DNA of 64,000 nt, from positions 6,564,299 to 6,628,298 of the forward strand of contig NW_002060943.1 in the NCBI RefSeq assembly GCF_000150275.1. Reading direction: 5' to 3'. Of this stretch, positions 12,525-30,900 are shown piece by piece. Below the pieces are notes generated by a model. That model did not search any database. It saw only the letters and a program-made list of their open reading frames with translations, and was not told where the DNA came from. Origin of the DNA: Trichoplax adhaerens (Eukaryota > Placozoa > Uniplacotomia > Trichoplacea > Trichoplacidae). A program made the translations under genes and the position numbers. How positions within the stretch are numbered: position 1 is the first letter of the stretch; the number at the start of each line of letters is the position of its first letter.

Positions 12525-15500
12525 CTAAAACAGTTGACTTTCCAGGTGGCCCTACGAAGAAGGATTATAACAGCAATCAAAAATTGATATAATAACAAAG
12601 TTTGCATCAACTGAATCCTACACATTAAAAGAATGGATCTTTATTGTAGCAATTGTCTGAAAATAGAATTATCCTATTCTACTATGATTTGGGCTTCTAC
12701 CTTAACTGCTGCACCAACATTATTAATATCTAATAGGAAAGTGTCATGACCATATATCGAGTTCAGTTCATAATAAGTAACTTTTTGATTGCCTAATATT
12801 TTAAGGAGAGACCAATCCGTGAATTTTTGTTTGTTAAATTTGAGATAAAACTAGTCTTACCCGCTTGTTTAAGTAAATCCGCAATTTCGGTCTGTTGCTG
12901 TATAGGAAATAGAATATCTGTTTTCACGCCGATAACCTATAGACAATACGTTTCGCAACAAATATGCGTTAATAAACTGCTGTTTAAGAAAATATATATA
13001 AAAAAAATGATAGATAGTCGGAAAACTAACAAGGGTAGGACAAATAATTCGTTTTACTCCTTCAACCATTGAAGGAAAGCCTTCTCCAATGTCAAACAGA
13101 TCAATTGCCTAATTTATTAATGGTGTTAATTAAGATAACAGATTAATACTTATATCAGACTCAATGTGACTATTAAATCATTTTCCAAACCTTGGATAGA
13201 TATAATAGAGTATTCGGATCATAAGTAAGAGAAAATTTTTCCCCCTAATTATACGTTAGCGCAAAGAGACAGTTACCATTAGATTATCAGTAAATAAAAT
13301 GATACCCTATCAAATACGCTAAGGTATTATTCGTACTTGATGTTCTATGTATTCTTCAATTTCAAATTGCGGGCAAAAGCTGGGTTCCTCAGTTCTCTTC
13401 CTATGACCGAAGCGAGTTTCCCACTCAGGTCCACTACGATATCCGATAGTACCAATCTCTCTATATAGCATATCCACATAGCAATTTAAGTATCAGGATA
13501 ACAAATACGTATACTGATATACTATTATTATTACTATCATGTCTTCAAGTAACGCTTAAAATACACTCCATACCTTGCTAATTTCATTCCTCTTTTAGGA
13601 AAGATTCCATTGTAATAATAGCCGCTATTCCAGTTTGGATCTGTCATTAAAACACGTCGTTGAAGGTAACGTAGGGCAATAGCTGTAGGTGTCGGTTTAA
13701 CACAACCAGAAATGCTAATAATTCTACAGTAATTAAAAACAGTATAATAATTAAATATTAGCTTTCAGCACTACCATGGACTTTTAGAGTAAACCTATAA
13801 ACTATATCAGTTACGGTAATTTTTCTCATCTACGATGCAAACGCTATGATTGTAAAAATAGTATAATTATTAAATGCTAGCTCTTAGCTCTGCTATGGAT
13901 TTTTAGAGTAAATCTACGAGTTATATCAGTAGCTATGATTCTTTTCATCTACAATGTCCATGCTATGATTGTGATTTTATTGACCTGTTAACACGATCCG
14001 AATATAACGCAGCTGTAGCAAGAGCCTGCATTCCTCCCATTGATGAACCAACCGCAGCATGAATCTGTAATGCAACATATCGTCATTTTATAAGTCCATA
14101 AGCGAAATCAATTTTGCTTGATTATTAATATCTTAAACATAAGAGTGTATCGATTTGAAATTCCTACCTTATTTATTCCTAAGTGATCTAATAATAAAAA
14201 TTGCGCTCGGATAGCATCAGGAATTGTTACAATAGGGAAGGTAGTTGCATAATGCTGTAAAAATAGTTATGACCGTAAGATATAACTTGGATTGTTTATT
14301 GCAATTAGAAAGGATAATAACATACAGAATCTGTGATTGGATTGATAGAAGAAGGCCCTCTAAACGAATAGATAGAGAAAAATTGAATTTATTGGACTAT
14401 GTTACCATCATCGACAGACGAATTGAATTATTTATTCGCCTCTACATTTTGTAGGTTTATCAGTTATACATCTCTGATAATGTTAGTTCACTCAGTTAAC
14501 TGAGGAAGATTATGACTAACCAGTATATATGATGCAATGGGCAATAAATCACAGTCTGAGCTATATGACTTACGTTGATCCGAAACATCCACCCAACAAG
14601 TTAGTGCAAATAACAAAGAATTTGTTTGTATCGACAGCTTTTCCAGGTCCGATAAAATCTTCCCACCAGCCGGGCCGTCGATTTTTCTTCAGTATTCATA
14701 ATTATAAAATGATATAGAATGAATGAATCCTACGTTAACGATGGATATTAGGAAGCTCCATTCGGTATACACTGCCAGAAAGCTTGCAATACCTTAAATT
14801 CAGCGCTGAATAGACAATTGATTAACAAACAAAGCAAACTTACCTCAGTACTTCTGGCATGTGAGGAGGCGGAAATGCCAGTTTGCAGTAAAACTGTATT
14901 ATCTTTACGTTCATTGAGTGTGCCCCAAGTCTCGTAAGCAATTTGCATTTTGGGTAGGACGCCATGTTTTAGCTTAAATACGTTGTCGTAGCGAAAAACC
15001 TCGTAACCATCGTGTAGTTGCTCGTAGTTAGGTTCCGGGCCGGGCGCAAATCTTGACAGCGTATAAAAGAAGGGGAAATTAATGATATGCCATTAGTACG
15101 AGTGCTTTATTTACAAGCTCTATGAACACTGGAATATGTTATCGATAATTCTAATAAGAAGCAAAGTTTTAGAAGTTTATGCACAAGTAATCTAGCAAGA
15201 TTGAACCATTGATGACTGCCATATATTGTTAGCTGGTATAAATATAGTAAGCGCAGTAGAATGAGACAGGAATGCTGAGCTAGACCACGTCAATTCAAGT
15301 CGGCGTCCATAAGAGTAGAATATCAAAGATTGATATGCGCTAGGAAACTTGTCGGTTTAAATCTACAATAGTTATAAGAGCTACTAATTGCTGTAAGTTA
15401 GAGACTAGAGTACGTAAATCAAAGTCGGTATTACATAATATTAGAATAGCAAAAGATACCAGTATCTTCTAGGTAAGTAGTAACTTTAAAGAATTAATTA

Positions 15501-16402
15501 TGCTGCATTTATATATATATGGTTGATACGTACTAAGTAAATTGTCACTTTACTGCAAGACTAATTATTGTTAGAGTCATTTTACTACTCGAAAGAAATC
15601 GTCCAAGCAGTGTCAAAAGGAAAGAGTTTCTCCAATTGCCGGGAGAAATTGCAGATGGAAGTCATAGCAACAAAAAGATTGCATCATCATTCTGCAGTAA
15701 TTTTTTTTTTTGATGAGAGGAAGAGTTTAAACAAGTAGACTATGGTATTTCAAGCAGTTATGCCTGTCGGTGGCTGCTTTAGAAAACCAGCATCAAATCG
15801 ACAGCAAGCATCCAAATGCATGGAAAGTTATCCAGCTATAATAAATGCCTAGTCAATCAATTCAAAATTTTAAAATCGAAAACGCTTGGTGAGACCTCGT
15901 ATGGCGTACGTATGCCAGCTATGATGTAGACGAGTGGCAAAATCAGCAGCTGATAAACTGATGATAATAACATTACAAGCCATGATATGCTGTAAAGAGG
16001 GACTAGTCCCTGATAAGACTATCATCCTACTGTATTCAATAGGCAAGCTAGCGTTTGATCCATGATGTCAGGATAAACATTTGCTACGATGAAAATAATC
16101 CTTAACAAAGTCATTTTTTTGATGAGTCAATGTCAACTTGTCTCTCTGTACAGTCTGTCATTGGTTAAAAGTTCTACACACCAACATCGATTAGAGACCT
16201 ACTTTTGCAAACAGGGGAAATCACTCGTATTTCCTTCAAATACAGGATCACTTGTATCTAAATGATCTAAAGGAGGTATTTCAACTTGTGGCATATTGAT
16301 AGTTTTCTGATTACAAGTTAAACTAGCCGATCGATGATACCAACGTCTGCAAAATAACGATCGCCATGGATGACGAAATATTGCAGTTCTATAGGCAGCC
16401 AT
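12525..16402 (-). CDS. metX: Mitochondrial MetX-type homoserine/serine O-acyltransferase (13 exons)
   Basis: The enzyme transfers an acyl group to the hydroxyl of homoserine (or serine), making the acceptor for sulfide in homocysteine/cysteine synthesis. Exons: 16402-16203, 15051-14844, 14686-14574, 14359-14326, 14254-14168, 14064-13985, 13723-13574, 13460-13337, 13244-13191, 13108-13031, 12936-12861, 12792-12701, 12551-12525. All phases agree; the product is 440 residues. Residues 1 to ~30 are Arg-rich, without acidic residues, like a mitochondrial presequence. The alpha/beta-hydrolase core shows GPEPNYE, a QIAYETWG strand, [17 protein letters not shown], nucleophile elbow GSSMGG (Ser222), catalytic Asp383 in KTDILFP and His417 in GHDTF, then terminal GHLES. 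One exon is only 34 nt but carries invariant GPSS. The ATG at 16,402 is chosen over an in-frame ATG at 16,495 because it places the presequence at the start. Bacterial MetX is ~380 residues; the presequence and FPCLQ linker account for the extra length, as in fungal relatives. Whether it uses homoserine or serine, and acetyl or succinyl, cannot be read from the sequence. Confidence 0.92.
13738..13972. repeat. Tandem duplication, ~117-bp unit, in an intron of the MetX-like gene
   Basis: Two copies start near 13,738 and 13,855. Shared segments include aatagtataat.attaaat, tatgga.ttttagagtaaa, tatatcagt and catctac.atg..c.ctatgattgt. Identity looks clearly higher than in the other intronic duplications. 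The unit lies wholly between exons at 13723 and 13985. Confidence 0.8.
15235..15490. repeat. Degenerate tandem duplication in MetX-like intron 1
   Basis: Two diverged copies of ~140 bp share gagc/agagactaga, cgt.aat.caagtcgg, ta.agaatatcaaa/agaatagcaaaag and ctagg.aa. They lie within the 1.15-kb first intron. Confidence 0.5.
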
Positions 16403-17292
16403 CAAGGAGAATAGTGGAAAGAGAAGATGAACAAGCTGCTTGTATCTCAATGATATTAGGATAATAATGACCAAATCAAGGAAATGAGACCTCAATCGAT
16501 ACTTTGCTCTCTCTATCTGTCTAATCTACTGTCTATCTTCTTCAAATACTGGCTATGGCTTAGCTAGTTGCAGACAAACTCGTCTGGATTTTCCTCTTCT
16601 CTAGTCTCCACTGCAACGATGAAATACGATGACGAATCCACTCCCACCATCAGTCAGTCTGTCCAGCTGGCAATGCATCCGTCAGTGTCAGCATCCTACG
16701 TCAGGTATGATCGCTGTGATGATACGCAAAGCATTATCCGTGACTCATATTGATCTATGGTAGTTGAGGAGCTGGTGGCAATGGTAAAGTTCCAATTTTT
16801 TCCTCTCGTTGGTTAGTCATTTGAACTATGTTGAGACGGAATTTTTACCTTTGAAGTTAGGATCAGGTTAGACTTTAACTCAGAGCATGCAAAAAATGCC
16901 ACATTCACTCACTGAGTTGATTAACCCTGACATGATATGATGCAAAGTGGAGCAGGAGCTGGACGACCAGAAGCTCAGCTCAGGGTGGAGTGAAGTGCGT
17001 ACCTACTGGTACATGCCTCAAGACTGTATCGTTTTCTATAGAAAGGTAGACGATATTTGATCTAGCATGACCATGACACTGCAATTTGTGGGGACAGGCC
17101 GGCACGAGCAGCTCAGTGTGCAAAATAATTGTCACCATGTCAAGCCAGTACGGCTAGGCTTTTAATCAAGACCTAGCCTAAGTGGGCAGTCGTTCACTTT
17201 GCACGTGGTTAGAATACAGTATTAAAAGGTGACCGTGGTGTTACCGCAGCGACCACTTTGATCATTTCAGTCTCGTAGCAGCTTGATGAAAG
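16403..17292. promoter_or_regulatory. Shared upstream region of a divergent sulfur-gene pair
   Basis: About 890 bp separate the start codons of the MetX-like gene (minus) and SQOR (plus). The stretch is richer in G+C than surrounding intergenic DNA and has no credible gene. A TATA-like gtattaaaagg lies around 17,218-17,228, some 65 bp before the SQOR start. Calling it a bidirectional promoter is inference from geometry; no specific operator is recognised. Confidence 0.5.
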
Positions 17293-22872
<5,580 letters not shown>

Positions 22873-24944
22873 GACTTGGATTAATTCGTTCTGGAGCAAT
22901 TATTTTGTATTCATAAGTACTGTATATCAAATATAACATGATGATTAGTATAATGCTTAACGGATACACTAATGCAGCTTGCAAGCCTTGCCTATTTTTA
23001 GAGATCAGAACTGTTTCTATACAATCGTACAAGGGAAATGGTATAGAAAGATGTAGTATAACCCATTTTTAATAATGCTCTGGCTAATACTCGCGTTTGT
23101 TGTGTATCTTCTAAGTGACTTATGATAAAAGCATAAAATCGTAAACGGAATATATTGTTTTGTTATCAGTCCTCGAAAAATCGTTACAAATGGTACAATG
23201 AAAATTTTTGATGAAATCACTATTCTAAGGTCAATATGAAATTTAGGCAATAAATGCCACAGCAATATCGGTACATATAATATTGTATCTGACGGACTGT
23301 TTGTATGAGTAGTACATCAAATATGTCGTACAGGAAATCTTGTTCAGTCTTTGATAAACATTGCAAGAAACCGTTGAATAATTTCGTTTACCTAGTAACT
23401 GTGGTACGCGTATTCACGTTATATTAGATCTTACTACGTACAGTATGTTCATTATTGGACGTACACATAACTGGTGTGCGTACCTGGACGTAAATGAATA
23501 GGCCTGCTAGAACTCAAATTCTTTTTCTTCTACAGTTTACATGCCACTATTTAGAAATTAATTCTTACGATCCAGCGTTGCAAAACTTCAAAATAAATGA
23601 TATCTCGCTATTTTTAACTACAAATAACTACTTCACTCGCGACAGTGCAACATTATTACAGGTTGAGAATTGCTTTCCTCGGCTACTCTAAAAATTACTG
23701 ATACTTTCATACAATTCCTACGAATATCTGTACATTTATTATGGAAAATTATATTTCTTACAAGCATAATTAAGAGTAACAATTAAAGCCAAGGGGTTAG
23801 GACTAACATCAATGCTTACACGGCATCAGGTCATAATATTACGCACAGACGCCAATTAAACGCTACTGAGCAGTACAAACAATTCATGTTTACGTTTTTT
23901 TCAATAAAATAGTGGAATAGGGACCAAAGCGAAATAAGGGATGTTTTACTTTATTTTTAAATTTAAGGCATTAATTTGCATGTGACAAATTAATGGTTAA
24001 CGTGATCATTACAGTACAGTATTACATTTTTTTCAAATATAAATGATAATATTACGCAATCTTCAAAAATGAATAAAAAAATAGACTACGATACTTGGAT
24101 ATAAGCTAACTTTTCATAAAAATTTGGGATAATTCTATTCATAAACAGTTACACATAATCACTCACGTGAAATATACATGTGGGCGATTTCGCCAAGTTA
24201 TCTTCATAATTTATTAAATAAAGATATGGATGTAGACGAATGCTACAGTTACTATAATCTATCGTAGCACCTATTTATATTCAAAATCCTATATCGATTT
24301 CACATGCTTCACTCTATGAACTGTATATGTAGAGTGAATACTAAACGACATCGTGTTTCGATTGAGCAAATCCTTGCTAACCTAGAACTAATTTTTATGT
24401 TACCTTGTTGCATGACTAAAACTTATGTTTTCTTCTAATTATTCAAAAATTGTAAATCTATAAAAAAAGAAGGCCGAGCATATCTTAAATATTAGGCATA
24501 ATGGGTACCAGACGCTTTATCGGCCGCCAAAAGTTGTATCCAAAAAAATCTATGGCATTATCCGAAAAGGATATTTCTCCAATCCGTTCCGTGTTTTTGT
24601 GTTGGTGAAATATCACTACCTGTTGCAATGATTAATAAACATAACACATAAACAATACGCAGCGATCAATTTATTGCTGCAGACATTTAAGTAATCAATT
24701 TAGCTTACGATTATCAAGTTCTGGAGATTTGCTTCGATCTCTGTAAGCGAGGAAAAAAGAAAAAATTACAATTTAATTCTAGTTAAAATACATTCAAATC
24801 CAATTAGAAATGATACTCCCAATTTTTCACTTTGACTAACCTAACAGAGACGGAGGTATCTAGATATTGGCTATCATGAGCATTTCGAACTGGCGAACTT
24901 GTATATTCCTAAGTTTAATCATAGTTATGAATAATAATCCACCG
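22873..24944. other. Intergenic DNA between convergent genes SQOR and the coiled-coil gene
   Basis: Both neighbours end here, so 3' UTRs are expected. No gene could be modelled. A GC-richer patch at 24,501-24,608 is open on both strands (a 35-codon ATG frame on plus, an open frame on minus). A minus-strand patch at 24,828-24,925 reads as a possible alternative last exon of the coiled-coil gene (residues SSPVRNAHDSQYLDT...). Confidence 0.45.
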
Positions 24945-27900
24945 TTATGTAAATGATATTTTCTGTTTTACGTCTAAAAGGACATTTCTGGTAACCTTGG
25001 AATCGAACGTGTTGTTGGCAAGCCTGGACGGGAATGAGCTCAACGGAGAAGAAATAACCTGAAATCGAATAAAAATTTATCAAAACCGTAAAGAAATTGT
25101 TAAGATTCATGTTTTAAATTTTTAATACATTAATACTATTAATGTAGTAGGATATAAGTAACCTGATAAGGTTCAATAGCCTGTTGACCGTTGCTCAATT
25201 GACTTTGCAAGAAATTTACTTTCTCCTTATATCTTTGGAGTAAAGATAAAAAATTAGAGAATGTAAATACTTTCTGTAAAATGCTAATTTGCATTTAATG
25301 TTATACAATACTTTAAATATCGATCCTGTATTTTATTCTTTTCCATTTCTGATTCCTTAGATAACAATTCGATTACACAGATTAATACCTTAAATCTACC
25401 AGTAATACCATTAGCCGAGATACATAATTTATATTAATATTGCCTTCTATTTATCCTTTACCTTTAAATCAAATAATTGTCCCAACATATTTTGTTTTTC
25501 AAGTAGATTATTGGTACTGGATTGTAGCGTTCTGGCGTTCTTTAAACATAGATTAGTCGTAACTATTTAGTATTATAAAGAACTGCACCCTAATTTGATC
25601 AGGTCTTCGAAACGGATAAACACTTACTTTCTCTAAGTGCTGTGTCAAGTTGTAGACACGTTCCTATTAATAACATTGAAAGTAAGATTAATGTTGTTTT
25701 TATTGTTACTCAGTAGCCTAGATTTTATATTCCTTACCTGAAGAGAATTTAAGGTATCGCTTCTCTCCTTCTGCTGAGCGACTATAAAGTCATAGAGACG
25801 ATCATACTAGTATTATTTTCCTTGGAAGGAATCTCCATTTTTAAACAATCCTATTTAAGAATTGGCTATACGATACCAGATAATCATACCTAGCTTCTCT
25901 TTAGAAAGTTCCTCAAGCATTGCTTTTTGCTTTTTTAGTTCAGATACCAAATACGCTTTGTCTCTATCACTTTTACGGATAAGTTCCTAATAATTAAAAA
26001 TCAAATTAAAACACTCATCATAATGATATTTAACAATAGCCAAAGGAAGATATCAGAGTATTTATTCTCTATGAGATACTCTGCTATTACAACGAAATTT
26101 ATATGTATCTTAGGACTTCGATATTCTTATGAGATTGTTCAAAAGGCTGCTAATATATCTTAATCTAATATTATATCAATCAATTTTAATAATTGTATCG
26201 AAGTACGCAATGAGTTAATGCATAAAGTCATGCTTACTCGAATCTCGTTTCTTCCTTCTTCAATTACAGATTTTTGTTGATCATCCTGATGACGTTTATT
26301 TTTTATCACTTCTTTTATCCAATGAATTTGGCTCTGATATATATGTACGAATGGGCTAGTCAATTTGATCTCATGTAACTCAAGATTATGAAATATAATC
26401 TAATCGAGATATACTTGTAAAATCGATGACGAGATTTAACAAGAAAATTTTTCGAAAAAAGCGAGTACCTACCGTTACTTCTGAGAGCCATCTATGTGGC
26501 TCGTTCTGTGGATCTGCACCAACAGGTAATAGCTGTTTACGAAATGCATCGTAGTAAAGATACAAGTTAGGTGCAATCTAAGTATGTAGTAAAACTACTT
26601 ACAATGCACTAACAACCCAAGATAAAACCTTACCGGCATGTTAGGATGACTGTCAAAAGTAAGCTGGTCTACTAAGCCTTCCAGTTCGCGAGATAATATC
26701 AAAACAGCATTCTAGAAATAATTGTCGGTTTACCATGACATTACTTCATTATATTCTTACAGTGTACGGACATTCGTAAAAAATTTTACTAATAATATTA
26801 TAAATCGCTATACACTGTACTCGTATATTGAACTTGTATAGATAGTTATGCATACGTCATAGTTTGAAGTCAACTTATGATTTTTTTCTTTGATTTGATT
26901 AATTTCCTCTCTTAATTGTGTTCCACTGCAACAAAAGTTAAGAAAGGTATTGAGTTGATACATATGATTTTGTAATTTTATCAACATATCTACCGTAATG
27001 TGCCTCTTACCTAGCCTCTTCATCTTCTCTTCTAATTTTCTATATCATCAATGAACAGACAATACATATGTTAGAAACATGAAATTCAAATTAGAAATGT
27101 GTTAACTTTCAGGCCATACCTGTTCATCATAATCTTCCTTAAGAACAGAATACATTCGCTTTAATTTACTGTTCTCTTCAATGATCCTATAAAAGTATGT
27201 AAAATACTCCATCAAAAATCCCTTCTTTTAGTTAGTAATACTTAAAGATCTTCATAAATACCAGCTTAGTTCAGCTGTGATTCGCTCATATTCTTCTCTC
27301 TCCTTGGCTTGCTGTCGGCGAAGGGCCTTAACAGTTGCATGTTCATCTGCTAACTGAAGCTGAAGGTAAATAAAAGTTACGTAAGTTTAGCAATATATCT
27401 TATCAGAATAATATGTACTATAGTCATGCAAGCTTTTACCTTTAACGATGAAATCTCAGAGTCTAATTGAAGTTTCTCATCTTTAGCATCATTAAATATT
27501 TCTTGTAATTTTTGCTCGGCCGCCATCTATTTTTAATCCAATAATAAAGCTATTTACTTAAAATTTATACAAATGACTAGACTTTCAAAATAATTTACAA
27601 AATTACATTGGTTAGTTCAATTTGTTGTTCAAGTTCCTTAGTTTTACGATTACTTTCCTCCTTTTCCTGAAATTCGAGTGGTTTATAAATCAATGAAAGA
27701 TCAATCTCAAACTATTTCCAAATTTTCTAGCTAAATAAGTAAGTGATTAATTGTTGTTCATTGCTGATATTCTAGGCGAGAATAAGTCTTTCAATTTCTT
27801 CATTATCTTATGAATTTGAAGATAAAAAGTATCAAAGTGCCGATGGTCATGCCTAGCAATAGAATTGCTATACCTGTTGTAGGCTTTTAATGACTTGCGT

Positions 27901-30900
27901 ATTTTCTTCTCTTATAGTTGCTTCTTGTTGCTTCATTTCTGCTAACGTTAGCTTCAGTTCCTATTAACGCAATATTTAATTTTAATTAATTTTTTATTTT
28001 TCAAAGCTTTTTAAGTGATGACTAGCTGTATCTGTAAATACACCTGTCGATGGTTCAGTTGGAAATTAGTACTTTACAAGCAGTGTCATTATTCATGGAC
28101 TAAAGTTTTCTTATTTAACATACACAGTATCAAATTTAAAATATAGGCTCAGCACATACTTGCTTTTGTGAAGCTTCATCCGTTAATTGTGAATTTAAAT
28201 GAGATAGTTTACTTTTAAGATCAACAATAGTGACCTAAATAATGAAGTTAACTCGATAAGTCTACCAATGATTACGCTTGTATATTTCAAATGTAAATAG
28301 TACATGCATATTTGATTGTAAGTTAATATCTCATGTTTTTTATTAAATTACCTTTTGATCTCCAACAATTACTTCTAAGTCCTTAATCTGCTTTTCGACT
28401 ATTCTACGTGCATCCTATTCATTACGATAATATAATATAATAAAATATACAAAATACCTTGGCAAATTGAAAATTTCTTGTCGCAAAATTAATATTTGAA
28501 TTATTAAATTATTGGTTTCTTCATTACTTCTAAACGTTTAACTTCTTGCTTTTTCTCATCTTTAATTTCTGCAATTTGCTATAGATATATATTAAAAGAT
28601 TCCGTTGATATTAAAGGTTTCACCATCGTAATGTTTTTTACGCCGTTTACAGACCGAAAAAATTCTTACCTCCTTCAAGTGTACTTCTTCCTGCTGAGCA
28701 TTATTTAATCGTTCTTCAAATAATTTAACTTCACTATTTAGCTAACAACAAATGATAATACATATCAAAACTTTGTCAAGCCTTCACATGAGCTAAATAG
28801 AAAATATAAATTTTCTTCGATATTACGAAATAATGTGATATTAACCTTCTCAACTCGTAGCTGTGACTGTCTGATTTCTTGGCTTAATTTGCTATTCGCC
28901 TGCCGTTCCTGATTAACCTTTGCATATAAAATTAAAATGAAGTTGCAATTTTTGGTGTTTCAGCTATTACTGAATTGGTGACGGTAAGTCAAGCTGATGG
29001 CATAACAGAGTTGTAAAAGATTTTACATAATACACACGCAAATGATTTAACTTCGTACTAAAGTTATATTCTTGACTAACACTAATTTGGAGTGTGCTTC
29101 TATATAATTATAATGACGTAATTGTTACATGCTGATTTAATTATATTGTTATCGAATAAGGGATTTTATATAAGTTATTCTTTACCACAATAAGCTGGCG
29201 TGTGCTACCTGTAAATTAGACCGACGACAATTGCTACATTGCTGATCTAATTATATTGCTGTCGTATGAGTAAAGAAACTGTAGGTTATTCTATGCCATT
29301 ATTACCTGCTCTTTAGAACTTTGCAAATCCTCTTCATGTTTGATAACACGTTCTTCTAGCTTTTCTCGCTCGGTCTTAAAGTAAGCGTAGTTTGATTGTT
29401 AATTTGTTGTAATATACTGGTGTAAAGTATGTAACTTATATCCATGTGATAGCAGTTTTAGTTATTTATGATCATTCAATATTTTTATACTGTACCAAAA
29501 GTTGAGATATTTCATGGTGCATTTTTTCTATCTCATCTGCGTCTATTTAGAGTTTCATAATAGTGTGTTAAATATATTAAATATTTTCAATATAGATGGA
29601 TTGAATTGCACGAATTCAATTTTGTATTATATTACCTTGTTGTATCATCACAGAATATATTAGTAAAATACTGCTAACTATCCGTCATAATAATGAATAA
29701 TTATAGCTTTGATTTAATGCAAAATATAGTAATTTTATTAATTAATATCGTGTTTTTGTTTTAAAGACTTCATGATTGCTTGATGGAATTGTTTATACAC
29801 TAAATCTATGCTTATATTCTAGCCTATTACCTACAGCTTACCTTCAGTTGATTGAGATTTTAATAGTTCATACTCCTTGATAATGTTATCTTTGCGTTTC
29901 TATATAGCGTTAGTTGTTAGAAAGCTCGTGTTAGCATATATTTAGAAGGTCAGTGTTAGGATTACATTAGTAATTTTTAAGTTAAGAATTAACGTTAGGG
30001 TTAGGTAGCAAATAATAAATTACCTGTTCATGCTCTAATGCATACTGCACTTGTAACATATCTTTTTCTAAATTTTTATATTTTACTCTTAATCTAGCGA
30101 ATATAAACACAATTAATTGAGATGCGGTAATAGAAATAAAATTTTGTCCATCAACTGATCATTTAATATTTATGAGCAGCCAAACAAAACATTCCCTTTC
30201 AACACCCATCAAAATTAACGTAAATAAGAGAATACTTAATCGATGTAGTTATATGATCAGAGTGATTCACTCATCAGAAATTCAAATAAATATTTCTCTT
30301 TGAATAAATTAACATTTAGCAACCACAATTTCAATTCATCAGATTGGTATAATTAATCACAAGATGATATCTAACACTGTTTTTTAAAGAATACAATAGA
30401 AATTTATAAGCAGCATCATATTTGTATAACTTATATATTTCCATACGATAATAATCCTATCACAAGAAGCGATACGAAAGTGAAGGCAACCAAAAATTAT
30501 TTGTAATGCGTTGTTATGATCTTGAAACGTACTGTTTTTGAATTTCCGCTGATTTTTCTTTTAATGCCCCATATTCGTCATTTTTATCTGAATTGCGTTG
30601 TTCGGCTTGGCGTAATTCTTCGGTTAATGTTTTTACTTCAGCATTAGTATCCTTGATACGCTTTAACGCTTTCTCTAGTTGTTTAATCAAATCTTGTCGT
30701 TGATCTTCACCCAACTCTATTCTATGATTTAATTCATTTAACTGATGTAATAACTTTTCATTTTTTTTATCCTTCTCATTAAGATCTAACTGAAGTTGAT
30801 CAATATGACGTGATAGCTGCGATAATTTCTCTTCTTTTTTATCTAGCATTTGTTGCATTTGATCTTTCTCTGAAATCAGCCTTTCATTCATTGTTTCTAA

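Noticed and set aside
11274-13072. Open frames of 66-84 codons at 11,274, 12,116, 12,827 and 12,869
   Set aside because: Those at 12,827 and 12,869 overlap real exons of the MetX-like gene in wrong frames; the others lack any support.
16403-16495. Upstream in-frame ATG extending the MetX-like protein by 31 residues
   Set aside because: The extension is hydrophobic and would bury the Arg-rich presequence; the ATG at 16,402 gives a standard mitochondrial N-terminus.
16568-16753. 61-codon Ser/Thr-rich plus-strand frame in the divergent promoter
   Set aside because: No motif, no splice sites and placed between two confident start codons; compatible with chance in GC-richer DNA.
24501-24608. 35-codon plus-strand frame in a GC-richer patch
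   Set aside because: Open on both strands and too short to call; not adjacent to a usable exon in phase.
29990-30008. Telomere-like ttagggttagg
   Set aside because: Less than two units within an intron; too short to be an interstitial telomeric array.
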